NCBI RefSeq assembly: GCF_003418935.1
Contig: NZ_QVMT01000022.1
Coordinates: forward strand, 905-64,145
Direction of reading: 5' to 3'
DNA length: 63,241 nt
Source: Emticicia sp. C21
Lineage (GTDB): Bacteria; Bacteroidota; Bacteroidia; Cytophagales; Spirosomataceae
The notes under the pieces were generated by a model. The model was given only the letters and a program-made list of their open reading frames with translations. It did no database searches and was not told where the DNA came from. The translations under genes and the position numbers were made by a program. Below are positions 20,409 to 28,330 of this stretch, one piece after another (the first letter of the stretch is position 1; each line of letters begins with the position of its first letter).

Positions 20409-20990
20409 ATGAGAAAACAGGTTGTACTAACCCTATTATTATCCCTTATTTTATTTTCTTTGTTGAGTTGCCAGATGGAAACACAACCTATAGAAGAAGG
20501 GTTTACCAGTTTCTTGGCAGATAGCACTATGAAGATAAAGGTAACAGCCACTAATAATCCCGTTTATTATGAGTTTGGATTAAGATTTCAGGTTCTAAAA
20601 GAAGGGAAAGTTGTAAAATTCGGTACTAGACTACCTAATTCAGGCACTTATAGAGTGAGTATCTGGGATTTTACAGAAAAAACAGTTTTACTTAGCCAAA
20701 ATGTTATTCAGACTCAGGCTAATACACAAGCGTGGGCAGACATTTCAGGTTTAGCGATAAAGCCCGAAAAAGAATATTTTATTTCTGTAGTAGCCAATAA
20801 TTGGAATGATGCCCTTCCTAAAGCGGGAGGAAATATTCTCTATCCGATTATCAAGGGAAGTGTGAAAGTTTTAGGATTTGGATACGCAAGCCAACCATCA
20901 GCAACGGCAACACCTAGGCTTCCGAATGAGACGAACAATACTAAGTCTATATCCGGTTTTGTAGACTTTGGCTTCATACCCAATAATTAA
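20409..20990 (+). CDS. Lipoprotein, DUF4082-like
   Basis: The protein has 193 residues. A lipoprotein signal ends in LLSC with the lipid-anchored cysteine at residue 21. The mature part is a beta-rich single domain with the FGLRFQV...GKVVKFGTRLP...GTYRVSIWD pattern that resembles DUF4082, an extracellular jelly-roll-like domain. No function is known for this domain. Its place between a glycosyltransferase and an FkbM methyltransferase gene suggests an envelope role. Assignment to DUF4082 is by pattern only. Confidence 0.75.
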   Translation: MRKQVVLTLLLSLILFSLLSCQMETQPIEEGFTSFLADSTMKIKVTATNNPVYYEFGLRFQVLKEGKVVKFGTRLPNSGTYRVSIWDFTEKTVLLSQNVIQTQANTQAWADISGLAIKPEKEYFISVVANNWNDALPKAGGNILYPIIKGSVKVLGFGYASQPSATATPRLPNETNNTKSISGFVDFGFIPNN

Positions 20991-20998
20991 TATTATTT

Positions 20999-21712
20999 AT
21001 GTATAGTACCGTTTTTAAGTTGTTGCCATTTCTTGATGCTATCCGACTCAATGTTTTACTGTTTGTAAGGAGATATATTTTTAAGTCTGGAAAAATAAAC
21101 TTTTCTCAAACAGGAGAAGAGATAATTATTCAATGGATATTAAAAGATGTTAAGAAAGGGTTTTATTTAGATGTTGGCTGTCATCATCCTTATAAAATAT
21201 CAAATACTTTCCAACTATACCTTAATGGTTGGCACGGAATAGCTATTGATGCAAATCCGTCCTTAATTGCTAAATGGAGTAGAAAAAGAAAGAATGATAT
21301 CCCCCTAGTGGCAGCTATCTCTGACGAGGAAAAAGAAGTTACTTTTTATGAATTTAAAGAGAGCGAGGTGAATACAATGGATGAAAGCATGGTGAAAGAG
21401 TGGAAAAAAAAGTTTAACTATAGAAGTGAAAGAAAGTTGACCACACAAACCTTAACTTCAGTTTTAGATAAGCATTTGCTAAAAAATCAGTCAATAGATT
21501 TATTAACAGTAGATGTGGAAGGAAACGATTTCAATGTAATTAAATCTATTGATTTGTCTAAATATCGACCAAAGTTAATAGTGGTCGAAATTCATGGATT
21601 TGATTTATCGAATATTCAAGGAAATGAAATCTACCAGTATCTGACCGCTCAGAAATATACTTTGGTAAGCTTTGCAACTATGAATGGGTATTTTCTTGAT
21701 GCAAAAATTTAA
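20999..21712 (+). CDS. FkbM family methyltransferase
   Basis: The protein has 237 residues. It contains the SAM-binding motif YLDVGCHHPYKISNT near residue 55, the AIDANPSLI acidic motif near 80, the VAAISD segment, and DLLTVDVEGNDFNVI near 170, which together mark the FkbM class. Members O-methylate sugars or other small groups; in surface glycan clusters they usually methylate a sugar. It lies 8 bp after the lipoprotein gene, so is very probably co-transcribed. Confidence 0.9.
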   Translation: MYSTVFKLLPFLDAIRLNVLLFVRRYIFKSGKINFSQTGEEIIIQWILKDVKKGFYLDVGCHHPYKISNTFQLYLNGWHGIAIDANPSLIAKWSRKRKNDIPLVAAISDEEKEVTFYEFKESEVNTMDESMVKEWKKKFNYRSERKLTTQTLTSVLDKHLLKNQSIDLLTVDVEGNDFNVIKSIDLSKYRPKLIVVEIHGFDLSNIQGNEIYQYLTAQKYTLVSFATMNGYFLDAKI

Positions 21713-21741
21713 TGGTGTAACATTTTAAACAAAGTGACTAT

Positions 21742-22512
21742 ATGAAAACCAACCTTTATGTATTAATCTTTATTGCTGTCGGACTATTTACACAAAATGC
21801 TATCGCACAGACTAAACAAGACGAATTCTCCCCTGCTGTTAAGGATTCATTGGGACTAAAAAATGTAGTTTTCGATATTTCTGAAAGTGCTTATACTATC
21901 TTACCTTTAAGTTCAGGAAAACCACATTTTGTAGGCGGCAAGCTAAGTCTGGGAACTTCCTCTGTTTCAAAGAAAATCTATGTTTTAGATGATACACGAA
22001 ACATCGATGAAGCAGGTAATGGAAACGTATTTTCAATTTTCCAGAATATAAATCCTCAGGGATATGTTACGCAAGAGTACATTTCTGGAACAAGCGGTGG
22101 AAAATTAGAAATTGGTTTTGCAAGTTCTAATTATGGCACAGGAGATTTGAATACAGTGTATGCCAACAGAGGGACAATTATTTCAAGAAATACTTCGGGT
22201 CTGATTCTTCGCTCAACCCCTGGAGCAGGAACTTATGACGGTATCACTTTTCAATCCGGTGTGGCAGGATTTGACGGCATAACTCCTGAAAGAATGAGAA
22301 TTACCGGAGAGGGGAATATAGGTATAGGAATGAAAAATCCGGTTGCAAAATTAGAATTGAGCAACGGAAATGTGCAGTTGGATAGTGGAGATATTTTTAT
22401 AAGAGATTTTAACAGAGGTATAGTACTGAAATCTCCAAGCAGCCTTTGTTGGAGAATTACGGTTGATGATAATGGCAATTTTGTAAAAACAAATATCAAT
22501 TGTCCTAACTAA
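21742..22512 (+). CDS. Exported protein with tail-fibre-like C-terminal segment
   Basis: This 256-residue protein has a signal peptide (about 1-22, ending AIAQ). I do not recognise the main body. Near residue 185 it carries PERMRITGEGNIGIGMKN, a motif typical of the beta-rich stalk that precedes peptidase S74 chaperone domains in phage tail fibres and Bacteroidota surface proteins. No S74 domain follows, and the protein ends soon after with SLCWRITVDDNGNFV. It is the last gene of the cluster and is followed by a strong terminator. Confidence 0.8.
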   Translation: MKTNLYVLIFIAVGLFTQNAIAQTKQDEFSPAVKDSLGLKNVVFDISESAYTILPLSSGKPHFVGGKLSLGTSSVSKKIYVLDDTRNIDEAGNGNVFSIFQNINPQGYVTQEYISGTSGGKLEIGFASSNYGTGDLNTVYANRGTIISRNTSGLILRSTPGAGTYDGITFQSGVAGFDGITPERMRITGEGNIGIGMKNPVAKLELSNGNVQLDSGDIFIRDFNRGIVLKSPSSLCWRITVDDNGNFVKTNINCPN

Positions 22513-22532
22513 CAGAATAGAAATTACCCATT

Positions 22533-22563
22533 AAAAAAGCCAGACTGAAAGTCCGGCTTTTTT
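22533..22563. terminator. Bidirectional rho-independent terminator
   Basis: AAAAAAGCC-A-GACT, loop GAAA-type, AGTC-C-GGCTTTTTT form a stem with A-run on one side and T-run on the other. It separates the glycan cluster (+) from the anti-sigma gene (-), and its symmetry suits termination on both strands. Confidence 0.88.
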
Positions 22564-22593
22564 AGGATATGTAGGTTATTAAAGGGTAAGACC

Positions 22594-23418
22594 TTATATA
22601 CCTTTTACAAAAATATCTGATGTTGGAGTTACACTTCCACCTTTCTTTTCAAGCGTAACGGCAAAGACACTTGGTAGAGGTACTTTTTTCAATTGCTGTG
22701 TATTATTAATAATATCAAATACACCAGCATCCAAAGGCTTATCATCTACAATAGCCCATAATTGGTACTGCATTCCGGCTGGTGGGGCTGGTAAGTTAGG
22801 GCGTACCAGATAAACTGTATTGGTTTTCGTATCCAAAGCAAGCATAACCGTTGAGTTAGGCGATACTTTTTGTCCCATCAACTTAAATGTTTTCACCGCC
22901 GGGCTCATCAGAAAGTTTACTTCACTCGGCTTCATCATCCCCTCGTTATTCTTTACCTCTTTTTGCAGTTGAATATTCTCTTGAATCGCCGCACTTAAGT
23001 TTTCTTTACTCGCGTTCCAGCGTGTCAGTACATAAATATTTGCTAAAACGCTACCTAATAAGGCCACTGACGCCGCAATTCGGATGTAACTACTGAAAAA
23101 TCCGTTTGATTTTTCAAGCGTTGTCTCTAACTCTTTTCCACTATTGAAATCTATAACTTTTGATCCTTTTACCGCAGTTTCTGAAGTATCAGTATCAGCA
23201 ACAAGTGTATTCCAGATTTGACTTTTTAAATGAGTAGGGGGTGTTTCGGCATGATCAAAGGCATAGCTTTCCAGGGCATCTTCAATTGCTCGAAGCTCTG
23301 CCTTCACTTCTGGATATTTTATAGCCATTTGCTCTACTTCAACCGCCTCTTCAGGACTAGCTGAGCCAAGCACGTAGCTTTCTAAAATACCGGACGCTAT
23401 GTATGAATTAATATCCAT
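22594..23418 (-). CDS. Anti-sigma factor, RskA-like
   Basis: The protein has 274 residues. A cytoplasmic N-terminal part (SYVLGSASPEEAVEVEQM, then LKSQIWNTL) is typical of anti-sigma-K type proteins. One transmembrane helix lies at about 112-132, then a coiled stretch, then an extracytoplasmic RskA C-terminal domain (about 150-270, with PAPPAGMQYQLWAIVDDKP and VTLEKKGGS). It would bind and inhibit the sigma factor encoded 73 bp upstream. The signal that releases it is unknown. Confidence 0.93.
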   Translation of the reverse strand: MDINSYIASGILESYVLGSASPEEAVEVEQMAIKYPEVKAELRAIEDALESYAFDHAETPPTHLKSQIWNTLVADTDTSETAVKGSKVIDFNSGKELETTLEKSNGFFSSYIRIAASVALLGSVLANIYVLTRWNASKENLSAAIQENIQLQKEVKNNEGMMKPSEVNFLMSPAVKTFKLMGQKVSPNSTVMLALDTKTNTVYLVRPNLPAPPAGMQYQLWAIVDDKPLDAGVFDIINNTQQLKKVPLPSVFAVTLEKKGGSVTPTSDIFVKGI

Positions 23419-23491
23419 TTTATTTACAGCTTGATTAAATTGATAGTGTTCGGGTCAATTTATCAAGCATATGTTATTCAGTTTTCTGGTG

Positions 23492-24073
23492 TTATCTAAA
23501 AAATGTTATCAATAAAAGTACTATAGTCTGAAGTAAAGTGCGCAGTGTGTTAACTGCCGCTTTAATTCTTGTTTTGACTGTACCAAGAGGTATGCCGTAT
23601 TCTTGTGCAACCTCCGCTTGGGTATAGCCTTGGTAATAAACTAAATCTATTAACTGTTTATATTCAGGTTTTAGTTTATCTACTACTTTTTGTAGCCCTA
23701 TACCATCCACTTCCTGTTCAGTTTGATATTCATTATCAATCTGATACACAACCTTATCTTCCATAGACACATTCTGTGAAGTATCTCTGAAATCTACCGA
23801 CCGGACTTTGTCTATTGCCAGATTCCGGGCAATATTCATCATCCAGGTAAAGATGCTTCCCTTAGAGGAATCATAATTACCAATATTCTTCCAGATTTTC
23901 AAAAATGTATCTTGGAGTAAATCACTAGCATCGTCGTTCGACTGCACAATTTTATTCAGTACGCCATACAGTGCGCTTGAATAGTTATTGTACAGAATGG
24001 TAAAGCCTCGCTCATCTTTGTCTCTCAACAAAGCCACTAACTCTTCTTCTGATATGCTAATGCGACGTGCCAA
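23492..24073 (-). CDS. ECF RNA polymerase sigma factor
   Basis: The protein has 193 residues. Region 2 (about 23-95) contains DASDLLQDTFLKIWKNI and FTWMMNIARNLAIDKVRS. Region 4 (about 130-180) contains GYTQAEVAQEYGIPLGTVKTRI. It belongs to the SigK-like ECF type that is paired with RskA anti-sigma factors, and its partner is the next gene downstream. The last 11 residues (TIVLLLITFFR) are strikingly hydrophobic, which is unusual for a soluble sigma factor. Confidence 0.94.
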   Translation of the reverse strand: MARRISISEEELVALLRDKDERGFTILYNNYSSALYGVLNKIVQSNDDASDLLQDTFLKIWKNIGNYDSSKGSIFTWMMNIARNLAIDKVRSVDFRDTSQNVSMEDKVVYQIDNEYQTEQEVDGIGLQKVVDKLKPEYKQLIDLVYYQGYTQAEVAQEYGIPLGTVKTRIKAAVNTLRTLLQTIVLLLITFFR

Positions 24074-24111
24074 ACGATCTGGGTTTTCGGGGCTAAATTA
24101 GTAAGATTATC

Positions 24112-24143
24112 CAAAGATGTTATTTATCTTACATCTTTCCAAA
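24112..24143 (-). promoter_or_regulatory. Promoter of the sigma/anti-sigma operon with overlapping inverted repeat
   Basis: On the minus strand TTTG (24143-24140) is followed by 20 nt and CATCTTTG (24119-24112), a 7/8 match to TAnnTTTG at proper spacing, about 40 nt before the sigma start codon. AAAGATGT (24113-24120) and ACATCTTT (24131-24138) form an 8-bp inverted repeat across the -7 box, a possible operator. Confidence 0.5.
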
Positions 24144-24257
24144 AAAAACTTTAAAAAAACAATGCATTTTAATCAGATTTTCTGGCATTCTATTTAAGCC
24201 CAAACTTTTTATCTTTTGCACTTCTGATTGTATTTACGGAATATCCCGATCTTTGGA

Positions 24258-24288
24258 TTTACTTTATAAAATAATAGCCTTACCTTTG
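24258..24288 (+). promoter_or_regulatory. Promoter of the agmatine deiminase gene
   Basis: TACCTTTG at 24281-24288 is an exact -7 match. TTTA at 24258-24261, 19 nt upstream, is a one-mismatch -33 box. The start codon follows 51 nt downstream of the -7 box. Confidence 0.5.
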
Positions 24289-24338
24289 CCATTCTTTAGA
24301 AAAATTAACCGATTAGAAACTAAAACAATAGATAAGTA

Positions 24339-25385
24339 GTGGCTACAACACCCAAACAACAAGGCTTTTTCTTCCCTGCTGAATGGCATCCACATCGTGC
24401 AACATGGTTAAGTTTTCCGCAGAGTTCTGATTCGTGGGATTATGGGGATCGTTTAGAACGTATCTATCCATCTTATATGGCCTTCATTAAAGCCATTGCC
24501 GAAAGTGAAAAAGTTTGTATTAATGCAACTGATGAACAACAAAAAGCATTGATAATCAGGCTTCTTGAACAATATAATATAGACCAGAGTCAGATAGAAA
24601 TACCTGTTCATGCTACTAACGATTCTTGGTGCAGAGATCATGGTCCGGCGTTTCTGATAAACCCTGAAACTAAGAAACGAATGGTTGTGGAATGGGGGTA
24701 TAATGCATGGGGCGGGAAGTATCCACCCTTTGGTGATGACGATCAGATACCTGTAAAAATAGCTAATTATTTAGGCTTACCTTATGTAGTGCCAGGTATT
24801 ATTATGGAGGGAGGTTCGGTAGAATTTAATGGCAAAGGTACTGTAATGACCAGTAAGTCATGTTTATTGAATCCGAATAGAAACCCACATCTGAATCAAT
24901 CGCAAATTGAACAATTCCTATATGATTATTATGGCGTTGACCAGGTACTTTGGGTAACGGACGGTATTGTGGGTGACGATACAGATGGACATATTGATGA
25001 TACTACGCGTTTCGTGAATGAAGATACGGTCCTGACTGTAGTAGAACATGATAAAACCGATGATAACTACCATCCACTGAAGCAAAATCTGGAAGACATG
25101 GCTAAGATGCGTTTGTTGAATGGAAAGCAATTAAATATTAAAGAATTACCTATGCCTAAGGCTGTATACGATAGTGATATTCGCCTCCCTGCTTCTTATG
25201 CTAATTTTCTGATTACTAATGGAGCTGTAATAGTACCAACTTACCGTTGCGATAAAGACGATACGGCTTTGGAGATTATTCAGGGATGTTTTCCGGATAG
25301 GAAAATTATTGGTATTGATGCGACCGAAATTATCTGGGGACTTGGAAGTTTTCACTGTTTATCGCAACAAGAGCCCATTATTTGA
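24339..25385 (+). CDS. Agmatine deiminase family protein (peptidyl-arginine deiminase type)
   Basis: The protein has 348 residues, the usual length. Family motifs are WHPHRATWLSFP near the start, WCRDHGPAF at about 97, GGSVEFNGKGTVMTSKSCLL, VGDDTDGHIDDTTRFV, and GSFHCLSQQEP at the C terminus with the nucleophilic cysteine at about residue 340. The reaction is hydrolysis of agmatine to N-carbamoylputrescine and ammonia in the polyamine route. No N-carbamoylputrescine amidase gene is adjacent. The start is GTG: an in-frame TAA lies two codons upstream and no ATG is suitably placed. Confidence 0.92.
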   Translation: MATTPKQQGFFFPAEWHPHRATWLSFPQSSDSWDYGDRLERIYPSYMAFIKAIAESEKVCINATDEQQKALIIRLLEQYNIDQSQIEIPVHATNDSWCRDHGPAFLINPETKKRMVVEWGYNAWGGKYPPFGDDDQIPVKIANYLGLPYVVPGIIMEGGSVEFNGKGTVMTSKSCLLNPNRNPHLNQSQIEQFLYDYYGVDQVLWVTDGIVGDDTDGHIDDTTRFVNEDTVLTVVEHDKTDDNYHPLKQNLEDMAKMRLLNGKQLNIKELPMPKAVYDSDIRLPASYANFLITNGAVIVPTYRCDKDDTALEIIQGCFPDRKIIGIDATEIIWGLGSFHCLSQQEPII

Positions 25386-25396
25386 GGTTATAAAAA

Positions 25397-25750
25397 ATGT
25401 TAAATTATCATAAAAAAATATTTGGGTCGCTTAGCAATACAACCAATGGTGAAGTAGGAGGAGATACTCTGTTTCACTATTCACAAGCTGGCGATATTGT
25501 TTGGGCAGAATATGCCGGAGGAGCCATTGTAAAGGGCTTTCTAATTGCTAAAATAGTGGAAAATAACGCTTTAGATATGCGATATGAGCATATTAACAAA
25601 GCAGGAGAGTTAATGACCGGGAAGTGCTATTCTACTCCGGAAGTACTGTCTGACGGGCGTATACGTCTGTATGAAAAATGGCAATGGACAAGCGGAGATA
25701 TGTCAGAAGGAGAGTCAATTGTGGAAGAAATAATCATCAAAACTTCGTAA
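25397..25750 (+). CDS. Small conserved protein (annotated as N-acetylglutamate synthase in relatives)
   Basis: This 117-residue protein begins 12 bp after the agmatine deiminase stop. It is a compact beta-strand protein with ENNALDMRYEHINKAGELMT and LYEKWQWTSGD motifs. Similar Bacteroidota proteins carry the name N-acetylglutamate synthase, but it is far too short for a GNAT or ArgJ enzyme and shows no acetyl-CoA motif, so that name is doubtful. The pairing with agmatine deiminase hints at nitrogen metabolism, without proof. Confidence 0.75.
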   Translation: MLNYHKKIFGSLSNTTNGEVGGDTLFHYSQAGDIVWAEYAGGAIVKGFLIAKIVENNALDMRYEHINKAGELMTGKCYSTPEVLSDGRIRLYEKWQWTSGDMSEGESIVEEIIIKTS

Positions 25751-25928
25751 AAAGCAGATTTTTCTGTTATTTTTGATTCTTCGTTTTTTTGATGTCTGAA
25801 AATCATTGATTTTCAGTACTTTGATAACCCAAACAAAATTAATATTCATCACAATAATTTTTAAACGCATAGAGTTTAATTATTGGAACAAAATGGCATT
25901 GCCATTAGGATGATTGAAGCGTACTGTT

Positions 25929-28298
25929 ATGAAGCGATTTTACAAGTTATTTCCATATATATTATTAATCTTTTCACAGTTAGCTTGCCAGGTTTTGAAG
26001 AAGCCGGCTTCTTCTGATAGAGGTAAAACGGTAAGTGCTGCACCAGCCGCAGCCCCGTCAGTAAATACGGCAAGTCCTGTAATCACCGAACCAATTGGTT
26101 TGACGGTAGGATCGAATGAGGTGAAAATATCGGATCTGAAGCAAGAGATTGAGAAACTAATGGTGGATGATACCATGTCTGCCGATAAAGCTTTGGCTCA
26201 GGTGATTCAAGATCAGCGATTAGTAGCGGAAGCTAAACAAAGGGGTTATGGTAATTCGGAAGACTTTAAAGAAGAACTGCAAACCTACCAAAGTATTTTA
26301 GCAGAGTCTTACCTGACAGATAGCGCAACTATCAAATATCTGCTAAAAGAAACCTACGATTGGATGTTGCAGGAAGTAAGGGCTTCTCATATTATGTACC
26401 AGATGTCTGAATTTGCTAATCCTGCCGATACTGCCGCTATTTATAATAAATTAATTGATATTAGGAGAAGAGCCACAGAGGGTGAAGATTTTGGCGTATT
26501 AGCACAGCAATTCTCACAAGATAAAAAAACAAGTAGCAAAGGTGGAGAGTTAGGCTGGTTTAGTGCTTTGCAATTGGTTTATCCTTTAGAAAAAGCGGCC
26601 TTTAATGTGGCTGTCGGGCAAGTTTCTATGCCTGTCAGAACAAAGGCAGGGTATCACTTAGTAAAAGTACTAGAGCGTCGACCTAATAGTGGTAAAGTAT
26701 GGGTGCAGCATATTTTAAAGGCAGTTCCGCCTACTTCAAATGATTCACTTAGCAGAGCAAAGTTTCAGATAGACTCGCTATATACTGCTTTAATTAAGGG
26801 AACTAAATTTGAGACCTTGTGCGAAAAGTATTCTGACGACTACAAGACCAGAACTAATCAGGGCTATTTGCCAATATTCGGTATAGGAACACGTGAAGAA
26901 ACAGCCTTTGAACAAGCTGCATTTTCACTAAAAGAAGGTGAATTCTCTAAACCCGTTCGTACATCGGCGGGTTGGCATATTATCAGATTAGCCAAGAAAA
27001 TTCCTTTAGAGCCTTACGAAAAACTATTGCCTAAATTAAAAGAAAAAGTAGTAACCGATTCAAGAGGAGAACTGGTAAAGGAAAATGCCTTGAACCGTTT
27101 AAAAAAGGATATGCAATTTGTTGAATATCCAGATATTGTGAAGAGAGCTATTGAGTCGGCAGATACCAATTTAATCAAGAAAAAGTGGGGATACGCTTTG
27201 AATGGTCCTATCACTAATAGCACGATTTTTTCGATTGGGAAAAACGAAATCAAAGCCAAAGCCTTTTTCGATTATGTGATGGAAAGGCAATTAGTTGAAA
27301 GAGTGCCTACAGGCTATTCGTCAGTAGTTTGGATGCGTAGTTTTTATAAGAAGTTTGTCGATAAAAATGTAAGAGAGTATGCCGAAATGCATTTGGCTGA
27401 AATCAATCCTGATTTCAGATTATTGATGAATGAATACACGACCAGTTTTCTGAAATCAGAGTTATTGAATAACCTAGTATACGAAAAATCGGTAGGCGAT
27501 ACTTTGGGGCAAAGAGCTTATTACGAAAAAAATAAAGCAAATTATCGAATGCCCGAAAGAGTTTTTGGAAGTCTGGTAGTTGCCAAAGATACCAAAACGC
27601 TGGGACAAGTAAGAGATATTTTCAAGAAAGGAAGTCCGTATCCGCTTAATAGCACAATGCGTACACCGTTGTATTACGATAAGTTTGCCAGTGATTTAAC
27701 TTCTGAGCACAAGAAAGTTTTGGTAACTTTACTGGAAATTATGCATACCAATAATGGCTATATTGTAGAAGTAGGGGGACATGCTGACCAGAGCGAAAAT
27801 GCTGGTAATTCTGCTGAACGTATTGAAAAGGTAAAGAATTTCCTTGTTTCGAATGGTTTGCCTATTGAGCGGATCATTGAAAATGATTATGCCAAAACCA
27901 AACGTGCGGATCGATTTGACTGGACTAAAAACCAAAGGGTAACTTTTGTGTTTTATAGCAATTCTAAGAAAGATATCGAGAAACGTTTTAATCGTAAAGA
28001 GACCAACTCTGTGATTATTGAAGATGGTTATTTTAAGAAAGGTGATAATAAGTATATTGACGGGTTTAAATGGGAAACAGGTAGCCAGTCTATAATAAAA
28101 GACGGAAAGTATATTGAGCTCAGTGTTGAAAGAGTTGAGCCGGCCCGCTTTAAAACTCTGCGTGAAGCACGTGGGCAAGTATTAATTGATTATCAGAAGC
28201 AACTGGAAAGACAACTGAATCTGGAGTTGGAAGCGAAATATCCTGTTAAAGTAAATAAAGAAGAATTAGATAAAGCCTTAGGGGCAAGAAAACAATAA
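25929..28298 (+). CDS. Lipoprotein parvulin-type peptidylprolyl isomerase with OmpA-like domain
   Basis: I choose ATG 25929 because it gives a clean lipoprotein signal (FSQLAC, cysteine about 18); a TTG lies 15 bp upstream. Length is 789 residues. Two parvulin domains are visible: about 150-250 (VRASHIMYQ, SSKGGELGWF) and about 257-357 (VWVQHILKAV, TNQGYLPIFG). Residues about 573-677 look like an OmpA C-terminal domain (LYYDKFASDLTSEHKK, VEVGGHADQSENAGNSAERI, NQRVTFVFY). It is probably a periplasmic, membrane-tethered folding factor for outer membrane or T9SS cargo. It forms an operon with the next two genes. Confidence 0.88.
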   Translation: MKRFYKLFPYILLIFSQLACQVLKKPASSDRGKTVSAAPAAAPSVNTASPVITEPIGLTVGSNEVKISDLKQEIEKLMVDDTMSADKALAQVIQDQRLVAEAKQRGYGNSEDFKEELQTYQSILAESYLTDSATIKYLLKETYDWMLQEVRASHIMYQMSEFANPADTAAIYNKLIDIRRRATEGEDFGVLAQQFSQDKKTSSKGGELGWFSALQLVYPLEKAAFNVAVGQVSMPVRTKAGYHLVKVLERRPNSGKVWVQHILKAVPPTSNDSLSRAKFQIDSLYTALIKGTKFETLCEKYSDDYKTRTNQGYLPIFGIGTREETAFEQAAFSLKEGEFSKPVRTSAGWHIIRLAKKIPLEPYEKLLPKLKEKVVTDSRGELVKENALNRLKKDMQFVEYPDIVKRAIESADTNLIKKKWGYALNGPITNSTIFSIGKNEIKAKAFFDYVMERQLVERVPTGYSSVVWMRSFYKKFVDKNVREYAEMHLAEINPDFRLLMNEYTTSFLKSELLNNLVYEKSVGDTLGQRAYYEKNKANYRMPERVFGSLVVAKDTKTLGQVRDIFKKGSPYPLNSTMRTPLYYDKFASDLTSEHKKVLVTLLEIMHTNNGYIVEVGGHADQSENAGNSAERIEKVKNFLVSNGLPIERIIENDYAKTKRADRFDWTKNQRVTFVFYSNSKKDIEKRFNRKETNSVIIEDGYFKKGDNKYIDGFKWETGSQSIIKDGKYIELSVERVEPARFKTLREARGQVLIDYQKQLERQLNLELEAKYPVKVNKEELDKALGARKQ

Positions 28299-28330
28299 GT
28301 TATAAAAAGAACCAAGCACGAACCAATTAT

